From contig NZ_CP046907.1 in assembly GCF_014083985.1 (NCBI RefSeq), positions 4,936,501-5,000,500 of the forward strand: DNA of 64,000 nt. Direction: 5' to 3'. Position numbers and translations under genes: made by a program. The notes below the pieces were generated by a model. The model saw only the letters and a list, made by a program, of their open reading frames with translations. It searched no databases and was not told the DNA's origin. The first letter of the stretch is position 1. Each line of letters opens with the position of its first letter. This document shows, piece after piece, positions 1 through 13,545 of this stretch. This DNA comes from Streptomyces sp. SCUT-3 (GTDB lineage Bacteria > Actinomycetota > Actinomycetes > Streptomycetales > Streptomycetaceae).

Positions 1-703
1 GGGGGCCGACGGGGATCCGGCCGGCCCGGCCACGCGGCGAGCCCCGGACTCGGCAGGCCGCCGCGGGTCCAGGCACAGCACGACGCTCACCTGCGGCGGC
101 CAGTTGCGCCCGGCCGCCTCGGCGGGGGTCAGCCGCTCGACGGCCTCCTCGCCGGTGCCCAGCGCCGAGGCGACGACCAGCACCCGCTCGGCCCCGGCCC
201 GGTGCAGGGCGGCGCCCAGCTCGGCGGGCCCGGCCCCCGGACCGGTGAGGACGGCGGCCTTCGGATGCGCGCGGCAGACGTTCACCGCGGTGCGCGGGTC
301 GCGCCCGTGGGCGCTGACCACGACCGCGTCGTCCCAGGACAGGCCCAGGCGGGCGAAGGCCACCGCGACCGACGGCGAGGACGGGTGGACCTCCAGCGCG
401 TCCGCGCCGAACCGCTCGGCCAGTGCCCGGGTGATCCCGAAGAACCCCGGGTCGCCCGAGGCCAGCACACCACCGGGCCGTCGCCCGACTCCCGGTGGGC
501 GGCGACGGCGTCCAGCGCCGGGGCGAGGGGGCCGAGCACGACGCGCCGAACCGCGGGCGGCAGCGGCGCGGCGTCCAGGTGGCGGCGGGCGCCGACCACC
601 AGCGCGGCGTCCGCCAGCGCCGCCGCGGCCCGGCCGGCAGCCCGGACGGGCCGGTGCCGGTGCCGGTGCCGGTGCCGGTGCCGGTGCCGATGACGGTGAT
701 CAC
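1..703 (-). pseudogene. cobL: CobL-type precorrin-6Y methyltransferase (CbiE part), cut by window edge and frameshifted as read
   Basis: Methylates C-5 and C-15 of precorrin-6Y and decarboxylates the acetate side chain in aerobic cobalamin synthesis. The CbiE half is readable on the minus strand: ITVIGTG at the start, then VVGARRHLDAAPLPP, LASGDPGFFGITRALAERFG and HPSSPSVAVAFARLGL. The CbiT half lies beyond the left edge. GTG at 703 is the likely start; the cobM stop is 95 bases upstream. As read, the frame breaks twice, near 629 and near 467, and each time inserting one G restores the family sequence, so sequencing or assembly error is as likely as true decay. The N-terminus holds an unusual run of Thr-Gly dipeptides from a GGCACC hexamer repeat. 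Identity is fairly certain; the exact start is not. Confidence 0.78.
651..686. repeat. Hexanucleotide tandem repeat (CCGGTG)6 inside cobL
   Basis: Six perfect copies of CCGGTG (GGCACC on the coding strand) encode a Thr-Gly run directly after the ITVIGTG nucleotide-binding start of CobL. It is in-frame, so copy number changes would only lengthen the loop. Confidence 0.8.
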
Positions 704-797
704 GCGGCCGGCCTCCGCACCCGGCCCCGGAAGCGCGCCCGGGCCCGCACCCGCACCGGCGGGCGGCCCGCGCCGGACGCGCCCGCGCCGGGCCGGC

Positions 798-1730
798 TCA
801 CGCCGTGCCCCCGGCGCCCCCGGTGCTACCGGCGCCGCCCGACGACGCCTGCCGCAGCGCACGGCGCGCCGCCGGGTCCGCCCTGCGGAAACCGTGGAAG
901 TGCCCCGGGTGGTACAGGTGCGAACGGGTCCCCGAGGCGCCCAGCGCCGGGCCGACCAGGAACAGCGTGTGCTTCCACAGCTTGTGCTCCTTGACGGTCG
1001 CCTCCAGCGTGCCCACCGTGCAGCGCAGCACCAGCTCCTCCGGCCAGGTCGCCTGGTAGGCGACGACCACGGGGGTGTCCTCGCCGTAGCCGCCCTCCAG
1101 CAGCTCGGAGGCCAGCTGCCCCGAGCGCGCCGCGGACAGGAAGACCGCCATGGTGGTGCCGTGCCGGGCGAACTCGCGGACCTCCTCGCCCTCCGGCATC
1201 GGCGTCTTGCCGCCGCCCAGGCGGGTGAGGATCACCGACTGCGCGACCTCCGGGACCGTCAGCTCGCGCTGCGCGATCGCCGCGACGGCGGAGAAGGAGG
1301 AGACGCCGGGCACGATCTCCACCTCGACGCCCAGCTCGGCGCACCGCTCCAGCTGCTCCTGGGTGCCGCCCCACAGGGCCGGGTCGCCCGAGTGGATGCG
1401 GGCGACCCGCAGTCCCTCGGCCGCCGCCCGCTCGTACACCACGAGCACGTCCTCCAGCGACATCGTCGCCGAGTCCATGACCTGCGCGTCCTCGCGGGCG
1501 TGCTGCAGCACCTCCTCCTGCACCAGGCTCGCCGCCCAGATCACGACGTCGGCCTCGGCGATGGCGCGCGCCGCGCGGAAGGTCAGCAGGTCGGCGGCGC
1601 CGGGACCGGCCCCGACGATCGTCACCTTCCCCCGGCCCGAGGTCCCGGCGGTGCCGTCCGTGCCGCCCGCGGCGTCCGTACGGGCGTCCGTACCGGCGTC
1701 CGTACCGGCGTCCGTCTCCGTGGTGCTCAA
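798..1730 (-). CDS. cobM: Precorrin-4 C11-methyltransferase
   Basis: SAM-dependent methylation of precorrin-4 at C-11, a middle step of corrin ring formation. The core starts at KVTIVGAGPGAADLLTFRAARA and includes HSGDPALWGGTQEQ, VEIVPGVSSFSAVAAIAQRELT and LTRLGGGKTPMPEGE, all typical of CobM/CbiF. TTG at 1730 was chosen because its TTGA overlaps the cobI stop and a GGAGG lies seven bases upstream; GTG at 1625 would remove the leader. The first 30 or so residues are a low-complexity TDAG/TDAR repeat from 12-bp units. The C-terminus has a Gly/Ala tail. The frame is intact, unlike its neighbours cobI and cobL. Confidence 0.93.
   Translation of the reverse strand: MSTTETDAGTDAGTDARTDAAGGTDGTAGTSGRGKVTIVGAGPGAADLLTFRAARAIAEADVVIWAASLVQEEVLQHAREDAQVMDSATMSLEDVLVVYERAAAEGLRVARIHSGDPALWGGTQEQLERCAELGVEVEIVPGVSSFSAVAAIAQRELTVPEVAQSVILTRLGGGKTPMPEGEEVREFARHGTTMAVFLSAARSGQLASELLEGGYGEDTPVVVAYQATWPEELVLRCTVGTLEATVKEHKLWKHTLFLVGPALGASGTRSHLYHPGHFHGFRRADPAARRALRQASSGGAGSTGGAGGTA
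1677..1716. repeat. 12-bp tandem repeat in the cobM 5' end
   Basis: About three and a half copies of a GGCGTCCGTACC-like unit. They code for the TDAG-TDAG-TDAR leader of CobM and probably arose by slippage. Confidence 0.6.
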
Positions 1731-2457
1731 AGCTTTCCTCCTCGGCCGCCGTCCCGCCGGGCGGGGGCGATCAGTGTCGACAGGTAGGGCAGCGGCCCGT
1801 TCTCCAGGTCGGCGGCGGGCCGGATCGACTCCTCGGGGAGCCCCAGCGAGGAGCCCCACACGGCCCCCTCCAGCCGGCCGGTCGCGCGCAGCGCGTCCAC
1901 GACCTCGGCGGCCTGCCGCCCGAACTTGTAGGCCACGACGGTGCCCGGGCCCTCCAGGGCCTCGCGCAGGGTGTCCGAGCCGGCCGTCACCGGCACCAGC
2001 ACCAGCGGTTCGGTGCCCTCGGTGAGGACGGCCCCGCTGCGCGCGGCCAGGTCCTGCATGGCGGTGATCCCGGGGACGGTCTCCACCACCGTGCCCGGCA
2101 CCAGCTCGGTGATCGTCTGCGCGAGGTAGGTGAAGGTGGAGTAGACGTTGGGGTCGCCGATGGTGGCGAACGCCACCGTGCCGCGCTCGCGCAGCAGCCC
2201 GGCGACCCGCTCCCCGGCCGCGTCCCACGCCGCCTCGCGGCGGGCCCGGTCGGTGCGCTCGTTGAGCGCGAAGACCACCCGCACGATCCGCTCGGGCGCC
2301 ACGTGGTGCAGCACGGTCGCCTCGGCGCGCCCGACGTCCACCCCCTCCATGACGGGGACCACCACGGCGTCGGCCGCGCGCAGCGCGTTCACGCCCTTCA
2401 CGGTCACCAGCTCGGGGTCGCCGGGGCCCACCCGACACCGATCAGACGAGGACTCAT
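1727..2457 (-). CDS. cobI: Precorrin-2 C20-methyltransferase, one frameshift near the 5' end
   Basis: SAM-dependent C-20 methylation of precorrin-2, the entry to the corrin branch. The start MSPRLIGVGWGPGDPELVTVKGV is recovered only if one G is added near 2427; as read, the frame from ATG 2457 runs out of phase after about ten codons. Downstream sequence is normal: ATIGDPNVYSTFTYLAQTI, ETVPGITAMQDLAARSG and VVAYKFGRQ. ATG 2457 overlaps the cobB stop (ATGA) and the stop overlaps the cobM TTG, so the operon coupling is preserved. Gene identity is secure; whether the lesion is biological is doubtful, because the same kind of deletion recurs in four other cob genes here. Confidence 0.88.
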
Positions 2458-3895
2458 ACGGCCGGCCTCCCGGAACAGTTCGACACGAGGCGGCGGGCCA
2501 CGCCCGGCGCACCCGCCCAGTGGACATGCAGGTAGGAGGCGTGGACATTGCCCGCGGCCCAGCCCTCGACACGCCGTACGGGATGCATGAACCCCCAAGC
2601 CGGCCCCCCGCCGGCCGCGGTGCCGGTCCTCCCGCCCGCCGCCGGTTCCACCGCGGTCCGGTGGAACTCGTGTCCGCGGACGCGGGTGCCGGCGGCGGCC
2701 AGCACGTTGTCGCCGACGGCCACGGCCTCCCGGTAGCCGAGGGTGAGGCGGTCGGTCATGCGGGCCTCCGCGTCCAGCACCCCGCACATCGGCTTCCCGT
2801 CCAGCGACCGCGCCAGGTACAGCAGGCCCGCGCACTCCGCCGCCACCGGGGCGCCGGAGGCGGCCAGGGCGGCGACCGCCGCGCGCAGCGGCTCGTTGGC
2901 CGACAGCTCCGGCGCGTACACCTCGGGGAACCCGCCGCCGACCACCAGCCCCGCCGTCCCCGCGGGCAGTTCCTCGTCCCGCAGCGGGTCGAAGGGGACC
3001 ACCTCGGCGCCGGCGGCGGCCAGCAGTTCGGCGTGCTCGGCGTAGGAGAAGGTGAACGCGGGCCCGCCCGCCACCGCGACCACCGGCCGCGACGCGGCCG
3101 CGCCGTCGGTCCGGGACCCGGCGGATCCGGCTGCCCTGTCGGCCTCGACGGCCCCGACGGCCTCGTCGGCCGGGTCCCAGGCGGGGCCGGGCAGCGGCGG
3201 GGCGCTGCGGGCCAGCGCCAGCAGCGCGTCCAGGTCGCAGCCCGCCCGCACCCGTTCCGCCAGTTCCCGCACCGACTCCACCGCCTGCGCGGTCCGTTCG
3301 GCCACCGGCACCAGGCCCAGGTGGCGCGAGGGCGTGCTCACCGGCTCCGCCCGCCGCAGGACCCCGAGCACGGGGACGCCGGACTCGTCCAGCGCCTCCC
3401 GCAGCAGCTCCTCGTGCCGGTCGGAGGCGACCTTGTTCAGGATCACCCCGCCGACGCGCACCTGCGGGTCCCACGAGGCGAAGCCGTGCACCAGCGCGGC
3501 CACCGACCGCGACTGCGAGGAGGCGTCGACGACCAGTACCACCGGGGCGCGCAGCAGCTTCGCCACGTGCGCGGTGGAGGCCAGTTCGCCCTGCCCGGCA
3601 GCCCCGTCGAACAGCCCCATCACGCCCTCGACGACGGCCAGGTCCGCCCCGCGCGCGCCGTGCAGGAACAGCGGGCCGATCCGCTCCGGGCCGCACAGGT
3701 ACGCGTCCAGGTTGCGGCCGGGGCGTCCCGCGGCGAGGGCGTGGTAGCCGGGGTCGATGTAGTCCGGGCCGACCTTGTGCGGGGAGACCGCCAGGCCGCA
3801 CGAGGCGAACGCGGCCATCAGCCCGGTGGCCACCGTGGTCTTGCCGCTGCCGGAGGCCGGCGCGGCGACGACCAGGCGGGCACGGAGGTGCTCAC
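2454..3895 (-). CDS. cobB: Cobyrinate / hydrogenobyrinate a,c-diamide synthase, one frameshift near the 5' end
   Basis: ATP- and glutamine-dependent amidation of the a and c side chains, needed before cobalt insertion. The N-terminal P-loop reads APASGSGKTTVATGLM, followed by PHKVGPDYIDPGYH; the C-terminal glutamine amidotransferase domain has GFPEVYAPELSANEP and AECAGLLYL with the catalytic Cys. GTG 3895, overlapping the cobO stop as GTGA, gives VSTSVP and then RLVVAAPASG only if one C is restored near 3878. Without it, a shorter frame starts at ATG 3833 and would lack the P-loop. Either reading ends at 2454. About 480 residues when repaired, the usual family length. Confidence 0.9.
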
Positions 3896-4488
3896 CACTC
3901 GATGCCTCTCTGGCCCTTCTGGCCGGTGTCCATCGGGTGCTTGACCTTGGACATGTCGGTGACCAGGTCGGCGTGGTCCACCAGTGCCTGCGGGGCGTTG
4001 CGGCCGGTGATCACCACGTGCTGCGTGCCCGGGCGGTCCCGCAGCACGGACACCACCTCGTCGGTGTCCACCCAGCCCCAGTGCATCGGGTAGGCGAACT
4101 CGTCCAGCACGTACAGCCGGTACGTCTCGGCGGCCAGGTCGCGCTTGACCTGCTCCCAGCCCTCGCGGGCCGCCTCCTCGCTGGAGGCGATGTCGCGCTG
4201 CACCCAGGACCAGCCGTCGCCCATCTTGTGCCAGGCCACGGTGCCGCCCTCGCCGGAGTCGCCGAGCACGCGCAGCGCGCGCTCCTCGCCGACCTTCCAC
4301 TTGGCGGACTTGACGAACTGGAACACCCCGATCGGCCAGCCCTGGTTCCAGGCGCGCAGCGCCAGGCCGAAGGCGGCGGTCGACTTCCCCTTGCCGATCC
4401 CGGTGTGCACGACCACCAGGGGCCGGTTGCGGCGCTGGCGGGTGGTCAGGCCGTCGTCGGGGACGACGGCGGGCTTTCCCTGCGGCAT
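3892..4488 (-). CDS. cobO: Cob(I)yrinic acid a,c-diamide adenosyltransferase
   Basis: Transfers the 5'-deoxyadenosyl group from ATP to the reduced corrinoid. The 198-residue protein has the CobA/CobO P-loop HTGIGKGKSTAAFG near residues 29-42, the FVKSAKWKVGEE segment, LYVLDEFAYPMHWGWV (Walker B-like) and VITGRNAPQALVDHADLVTDM. ATG 4488 overlaps the TGA of the chelatase gene upstream, and its own stop overlaps the cobB GTG, so it is translationally coupled on both sides. The frame is intact. Confidence 0.95.
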   Translation of the reverse strand: MPQGKPAVVPDDGLTTRQRRNRPLVVVHTGIGKGKSTAAFGLALRAWNQGWPIGVFQFVKSAKWKVGEERALRVLGDSGEGGTVAWHKMGDGWSWVQRDIASSEEAAREGWEQVKRDLAAETYRLYVLDEFAYPMHWGWVDTDEVVSVLRDRPGTQHVVITGRNAPQALVDHADLVTDMSKVKHPMDTGQKGQRGIEW

Positions 4489-6718
4489 CAGGCAGCACTC
4501 CTCACGTGGCGCACCAGCGAAGCGACGCTGTCGGCGCGCAGTTCGTCCAAGGTGACGGCCGTTCCGGCCAGGTCGCGGGCGAGGGCGCCCGCCAGTCCGA
4601 GCCGGACGGGGCCCGACTCGCAGTCCACGACCACCGACGCCGTTCCGTCGGCGGCCAGCAGCCGGGCGGCGCGCGAGGCCAGCGCGACGGCCCCGCCCGA
4701 ACCGGCCCCGCCCGAACCGGCCCGGCGCGGGCCGTCGGCCGTCGTCCCGGCGGCGGGCGCCGCGGCCGGGGCCGGGCCGGTGCCGGTGGTGATGCCGGTG
4801 GCGGTGCTGGTGGCCCGGCCGTCGGTGACCACGACCAGCAGCGGACGCCGCGAGGCGTCGCGCATCCGCTCGACGCGCAGCACCTCGCGGGCCTTGAGCA
4901 GCCCGGCGGCCAGCGGGGTACGGCCGCCGGTCGGCAGCGACCGCAGGCGCGCCGCGCCCGCCTCCACCGAGGAGGTCGGCGGCAGCGCCACCTCGGCGCC
5001 CGCGCCCCGGAAGGTGACCAGCCCCACCTTGTCGCGGCGCTGGTAGGCGTCGAGCAGCAGCGACATCACCGCGCCCTTGACTGCGCCCATCCGCTGCCGG
5101 GCGGCCATCGAGCCGGAGGCGTCCACCACGAACAGCACCAGGTTGCCCTCGCGGCCCTCGCGCACCGCCTGCCGCAGGTCGTCGCGGCGCAGCACCAGGC
5201 CCGGGCCGCTGCGGCCCCGGGCCCGCTGGTGCGGGGCGGCGGCCTGCACGGTCGCGGCCAGGTGCAGCGAGGTCAGGGCCCCCCGGGGCGGCGGGCGCGG
5301 GTGGTGCGGCCGTGGTCGGTCTCGGCGCGCGAGCGCCGCCCGGCGGCGCCGCTGCCCAGGCCGGGGACGGTCAGAGTCCGCGCCCGGAACGGTTCGTCGG
5401 CCGCGACGGCCTCCTGCTCGCCGCCCCCGGGGCGTCCCGGACGGTCCTCGTCGCGGCCGTCCGGCTTCCGCCGCCCGGACGCCCCGGCCGGCTGCTCCTG
5501 CTCCTGCGAGGACTGCTCCTGCGAAGGCTGCTGCTGCGGCTGTTCCTGCGGCTCGGGGGCCTGCGGGTCGCGGTCCGCCCCGCTCTGCGGGGGGACGGTG
5601 TCCGGGGCGTCCTGCCGCGGTGGGCGGCCGCCCCGCCGGGGCCCCCGTCGTCGGGGCCGTCGCCGCCGTCACCGCCGCCGGGGCCGCCCGGGTCCGGCTC
5701 GTCGTCCCCGCCGCCGTGTTCGCGCAGGGTCTCGTCGAGCTTGTCCTCGTCCAGGCCGGGGGCGTCGAACGGGTTGCGCCGGCGGCGGTGGGGGAGGGCC
5801 AGCAGCGCGGCCCGCCGCACGTCCTCGGCGGTGACGTCCCGGCGCCCCTCCCAGGCGGCGAGCGCGGTGGCGGTGCGGGCGGTGACGATGTCGGCGCGCA
5901 TGCCGTCCACCTCGAACGCCGCGCACACCGCCGCGATCTGGTGCAGCGCCGCGTCGCCGAGCCGCACCGACGGCAGCAGGGCCCGGGCGGCGGCGATCCG
6001 CTCGCGCAGCGCCCGCTCCTCGTCCGCCCAGCGGGCGGCGAAGCCGGCGGGGTCCTCCTCGAACGCCAGCCGGCGCCGCACGACCTCCACCCGTTGGCGC
6101 GGCTCGCGGGAGGCGGCGACCTCCACGGTCAGGCCGAACCGGTCGAGCAGCTGCGGGCGCAGCTCGCCCTCCTCCGGGTTCATCGTGCCGACGAGCAGGA
6201 ACCTGGCGGCGTGCCGCACCGACACGCCCTCGCGCTCGACGTGCGAGGCGCCCATGGCGGCCGCGTCCAGCAGCAGGTCGACCAGGTGGTCGCCCAGGAT
6301 GTTGACCTCGTCGACGTAGAGCACGCCGCGGTGCGCCGCCGCCAGCAGGCCGGCTCGAACGCCTTCTTCCCCTCGGCGAGGGCGCGTTCGATGTCCAGCG
6401 CGCCGAGCAGCCGGTCCTCGGAGGCGCCGACGGGCAGCTCCACCATGCGGGCCGGGCGGGCCTCGCCGGCCGCGGTGTCGTGCGGCCCGTCCGGGCACTG
6501 CGGGTCCGGGGCGGCCGGGTCGCAGGAGAACCGGCAGCCCGGCACGACGGGGACGTCCGGCATCAGTGCGGCCAGCGCCCGCACGGCGGTCGACTTGGCG
6601 GTGCCCTTCTCGCCGCGCACCAGCACGCCGCCGACGGCCGGCGACACGGCGTTGAGCAGCAGTGCCAGCCGCAGGTCGTCCATGCCGACGATCGCGGTGA
6701 ACGGGTAGGGGTGGCTGC

Positions 6719-6722
<4 letters not shown>
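4488..6722 (-). pseudogene. ChlI/ChlD-like cobaltochelatase ATPase subunit, three frameshifts as read
   Basis: Works with CobN to insert cobalt into the corrin ring. It fuses an AAA+ module and a von Willebrand A module. AAA+: [16 protein letters not shown] (Walker A), [14 protein letters not shown] (Walker B), [19 protein letters not shown]. Then comes a Gly/Asp- and Gln/Glu-rich linker, and the VWA domain with the MIDAS motif VVDASGSMAARQRMGAVKGA. The frame breaks near 6351, 5635 and 5287; each is repaired by one inserted G or C and then matches the family. Start ATG 6722 overlaps the cobN stop. Repaired length is about 745 residues, as expected. I mark it broken as sequenced, with error the likeliest cause. 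Confidence 0.85.
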
Positions 6723-10490
<3,768 letters not shown>

Positions 10491-10494
<4 letters not shown>

Positions 10495-12020
10495 GGTGCC
10501 CCCGGGGGAACGAAGGGAAGGCCGGCCGGTACGCCGCCCTCGATCAGGCGCATCAGTGCGCCGGTGTCCGCGTGGTGCTCGATCAGGTCGCCGAGCCGGT
10601 CGAGCTGCTGCTCGCGCAGGCCGACGAAGCAGGTGTCGGGCGCGGGCACGAACGCCCGGCCGGCGTCGGCGGCCACCCGGCGCAGGAAGGCGCGCCGGAA
10701 GCCGTCGTTCTCCAGGGCGCCGTGCCAGGTGGTGCCCCACACGGCGCCCTGCTGGCAGCCGTCCAGGGGCGTGCCGCGCCCGTCGCGGAAGAGGGGCTCG
10801 CCGCCGAGGACCTCGACCACGCCGTGGTGGATCTCGTAGCCGTGCACCGTCTCGCCCAGCGCGGTGCCGACCGGCCGGGCCAGGGTCTTCTCCGCGGCGA
10901 AGACGGTGCGCGTCGGCAGCAGTCCGAGCCCTTCGACGGCCCCGGCCCGGGACTCCACGTCGTCCTCGACGCTCCGGCCGAGCATCTGGTGGCCGCCGCA
11001 GATCCCCAGCACCGGCCGCCCCTCGGCGGCGCGGCGGGCCACCGCGTCGGCCAGGCCGCGCGAGCGCAGCCACTGCAGGGCGCGCACGGTGCCGCGGGTG
11101 CCGGGCAGCACCACCAGGTCGGCGTCGGCGATCTCCTCGGGCCGGTCCACGAAGCGCACCACGACACCGGGTTCGGCGGCGAGCGCGTCCACGTCGGTGA
11201 AGTTCGACATCAGCGGCACGGCGGCGACGGCGACCCGCAGCAGCTCCGCCCCGTGCGGGGGCGCCGCCGCACTCTCGCGGACCGCCCCGCGCAGCGGGAC
11301 GGCCATGCCGTCCTCCTCGTCGATGCCCAGCCCGTCCCGGAAGGGCAGGACCCCGAGGGTGGGGCGGCCGGTCAGGCCGCGCAGCATCTCCAGGCCGGGC
11401 TCCAGCAGCGAGACGTCGCCGCGGAACTTGTTGACGACGTACCCGGCGACCAGCGCCTGGTCCTCGGGGGACAGCAGCGCGGTGGTGCCGAAGAACGAGG
11501 CGAACACCCCGCCGCGGTCGATGTCGCCGACCACCACCACCGGGATCCCGGCGGCCCTGGCCAGGCCCATGTTGACGATGTCGGAGCGCCGCAGGTTGAT
11601 CTCGGCGGGGCTGCCGGCGCCCTCGCACACCACCACGTCGTGGGTGCGCCGCAGTTCGGCCAGGCAGTCGATGACGGTGCCCAGCAGCCGTTCCTGCTTG
11701 CCGTCGTGGTAGCCGCGGGCGCTCAGCTCCCCGACCGGCTTCCCCAGCAGCACGACCTGGCTGCTGCGGTCGCCGCCGGGCTTGAGCAGCACCGGGTTCA
11801 TCAGGGCGGTGGGCTCGACGCGGGCGGCCGCGGCCTGCATGGCCTGCGCCCGCCCGATCTCGGCGCCCTCGCGGGTCACGAACGAGTTCAGCGACATGTT
11901 CTGCGCCTTGAACGGCGCCACCTTCACGCCGCGCCGCGCCAGCCACCGGCAGATGCCCGCGGTGACCACGCTCTTGCCGGCGTCCGAGGTCGTCCCGGCC
12001 ACCATCAGCGCACCGCTCAC
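10491..12020 (-). CDS. cobQ: Cobyric acid synthase
   Basis: Amidates the b, d, e and g side chains of adenosylcobyrinic acid diamide using ATP and glutamine. The N-terminal domain shows MVAGTTSDAGKSVVTAGICR (P-loop-like) and PFKAQNMSLNSFVTREGAEIG. The C-terminal amidotransferase domain shows LGICGGHQMLGRSVED with the nucleophile Cys and YEIHHG with His. GTG 12020 was chosen: it overlaps the cobD stop (GTGA) and follows a GGAGG. It is in one piece (509 residues) and couples into cobN through GTGA at 10494. Confidence 0.95.
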
Positions 12021-13063
12021 GCGTTCCTCCCCATGGCGGCCCCGCGCCGCCCCGTCCCCGCGCCGTCCTCGGGCCCGCCCGCCGCCGCACCGGCCGCCGC
12101 GCCCACCGCGAGGCGGGCGGCGACGCAGACGGCCAGGGCGCCGGCGTTGACCCGGCGGGCCAGGCGCACCGCGCGTTCGATGTCGGCGGGGACGACCGGG
12201 CGGCCGCCCCCGTTGAGCACCGGGCGGTGCTCGGTGCGGCCGCCGTACGACAGGGTGCCGCCCAGCCGGACGCCCAGCGCGCCGGCGAAGGCGGCCTCGA
12301 CGGGCCCGGCGTTGGGGCTGGGGTGGCGCCGGCCGTCGCGCCGCGCGGCCCGCAGCGCGCCGCGCGGGTCGGGGCCCAGGAGCGCGGCGAGCGCGGCGGT
12401 CAGCCGGGAGCCGGGGAAGCCGGCCACGTCGTCCAGCCGGGCCGACGCCCAGCCGAACCGCAGGTGGCGCGGCGAGCGGTGGCCGACCATGGCGTCCAGG
12501 GTGTTGGCGGCCCGGAAGCCGACCAGCCCGGGCACGCCGGCGGCCGCGCCCCACACCAGGGCGCCGACGACCGCGTCGGAGGTGTTCTCGGCGACGGACT
12601 CCACCACGGCGCGGGCGATCTGCTGCTCGTCCAGGGACTGCGGGTCGCGGCCGCACAGGTGCGGCAGCCGGGCCCGGGCGGCGGCCAGGTCGCCGGCCTC
12701 CAGCGCGGCGGCGACCGCGCGGGCCTCGCGGCCCAGGGTGGTCCCGCCCAGCACGGCCCAGGTGGCGGCGGCGGTCAGGGCGACCCGCGCGGAGTCCCCG
12801 GCCGCGGCGGTGGCGCGGTGCGGGCTGCGGGAGGCCCGGCGGGCGGCCCCGGCCAGTGCGGCGGCGGCCGCGGTGGCGCCGCCCGCGCACACGGCGGTGT
12901 ACAGGGCGCCGGAGCCCCGGTGGTCGCGCCACAGGCGCTGCTCGACGGCTGCCGCGGCACGGCCGAACACGGCGACGGGGTGCCCGCGACGGGGGTCGCC
13001 GAGCAGCAGGTCGCCGAGGTGGCCGAGAGCGGCGCCGAACGCGAAGACGTGATCGGCACGCAT
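12017..13063 (-). CDS. cobD: Adenosylcobinamide-phosphate synthase (CobD/CbiB)
   Basis: Integral membrane enzyme that attaches aminopropanol (phosphate) to cobyric acid. The 348-residue protein begins MRADHVFAFGAALGHLGDLLLGDP and has hallmark segments GDPRRGHPVAVFGR, QQIARAVVESVAENTSDAVVGALVW and FRAANTLDAMVGHRSPRHLRFGWA, with several hydrophobic Ala-rich spans. It is the first gene of the cob operon, about 110 bases downstream of the cobalamin riboswitch, so it and everything to its left should be B12-repressed. Confidence 0.94.
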   Translation of the reverse strand: MRADHVFAFGAALGHLGDLLLGDPRRGHPVAVFGRAAAAVEQRLWRDHRGSGALYTAVCAGGATAAAAALAGAARRASRSPHRATAAAGDSARVALTAAATWAVLGGTTLGREARAVAAALEAGDLAAARARLPHLCGRDPQSLDEQQIARAVVESVAENTSDAVVGALVWGAAAGVPGLVGFRAANTLDAMVGHRSPRHLRFGWASARLDDVAGFPGSRLTAALAALLGPDPRGALRAARRDGRRHPSPNAGPVEAAFAGALGVRLGGTLSYGGRTEHRPVLNGGGRPVVPADIERAVRLARRVNAGALAVCVAARLAVGAAAGAAAGGPEDGAGTGRRGAAMGRNA

Positions 13064-13169
13064 CGGGGTCAGCCGGCCGTTCCGCCTCGGAGGGACGGGC
13101 GGGGGGTCGACGGGGGCGTCGACGGCGTACGGCGGCGGCTGCCGGGCATGGTGGTGTCCTCACTCAGGG

Positions 13170-13385
13170 TCCGCGCCCTGGATCGACGTGACCGGCGGTG
13201 AGAGTCTCCTGGCTCCCGGATCGGCACCCCTCCGCTGCCTTCCCGTCCCGCGCTGCGGGACAGTGGCGTTCTGCCGGGAGGGGCACTCCCCGGTGACAGT
13301 GGCGGGACCGCGCCGGATTCTCACCGGACTTCCTCTCCTGCCGCCGTTTGGCACGGGAAGTCCACCACGCTCCGTCATACCCGTC
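13170..13385 (-). promoter_or_regulatory. Cobalamin (AdoCbl) riboswitch
   Basis: On the minus strand the leader contains the conserved core GGCAGGAGAGGAAGTCCGG followed by TGAGAATCCGGCGCGG and CCCGCCACTGT, then GGGAAGGC, and the B12 box GGGAGCCAGGAGACTC. These are the diagnostic joining regions of the cobalamin aptamer. It lies between the upstream tandem repeats and cobD, so B12 binding should switch off the whole leftward cob operon. Limits are approximate because the P1 stem was not folded formally. Confidence 0.93.
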
Positions 13386-13436
13386 AACCCGGCGTTGACC
13401 TGCGGAGGGAAGATGTGCGCAAGGACATATCCCGGC

Positions 13437-13500
13437 CGGCCACCCGCAACGCCGGCCACCCGCAACGCCGGCCACCCGCAACGCCGGCCACCCGCAACGA
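13437..13500. repeat. 16-bp tandem repeat upstream of the cob riboswitch
   Basis: Three full copies and a 12-base partial of CACCCGCAACGCCGGC. On the minus strand every unit offers TTGCGG, similar to a -35 element. It occupies the space where the cob operon promoter should lie, between the riboswitch and the IS element. Confidence 0.85.
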
Positions 13501-13545
13501 CGGCTGCCCGGAACGGCGGGAGGCCCCGCCGGCCGTCCGGCGCGT

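Noticed and set aside
13069-13149. 26-codon ORF between the riboswitch and cobD
   Set aside because: Arg/Pro/Ser-rich and in a different frame from cobD; no ribosome site. A missing base could fuse it to cobD, but the known cobD start is at 13063.
13437-13500. Short repeats considered as CRISPR
   Set aside because: Contiguous 16-bp units without spacers; a simple tandem repeat.
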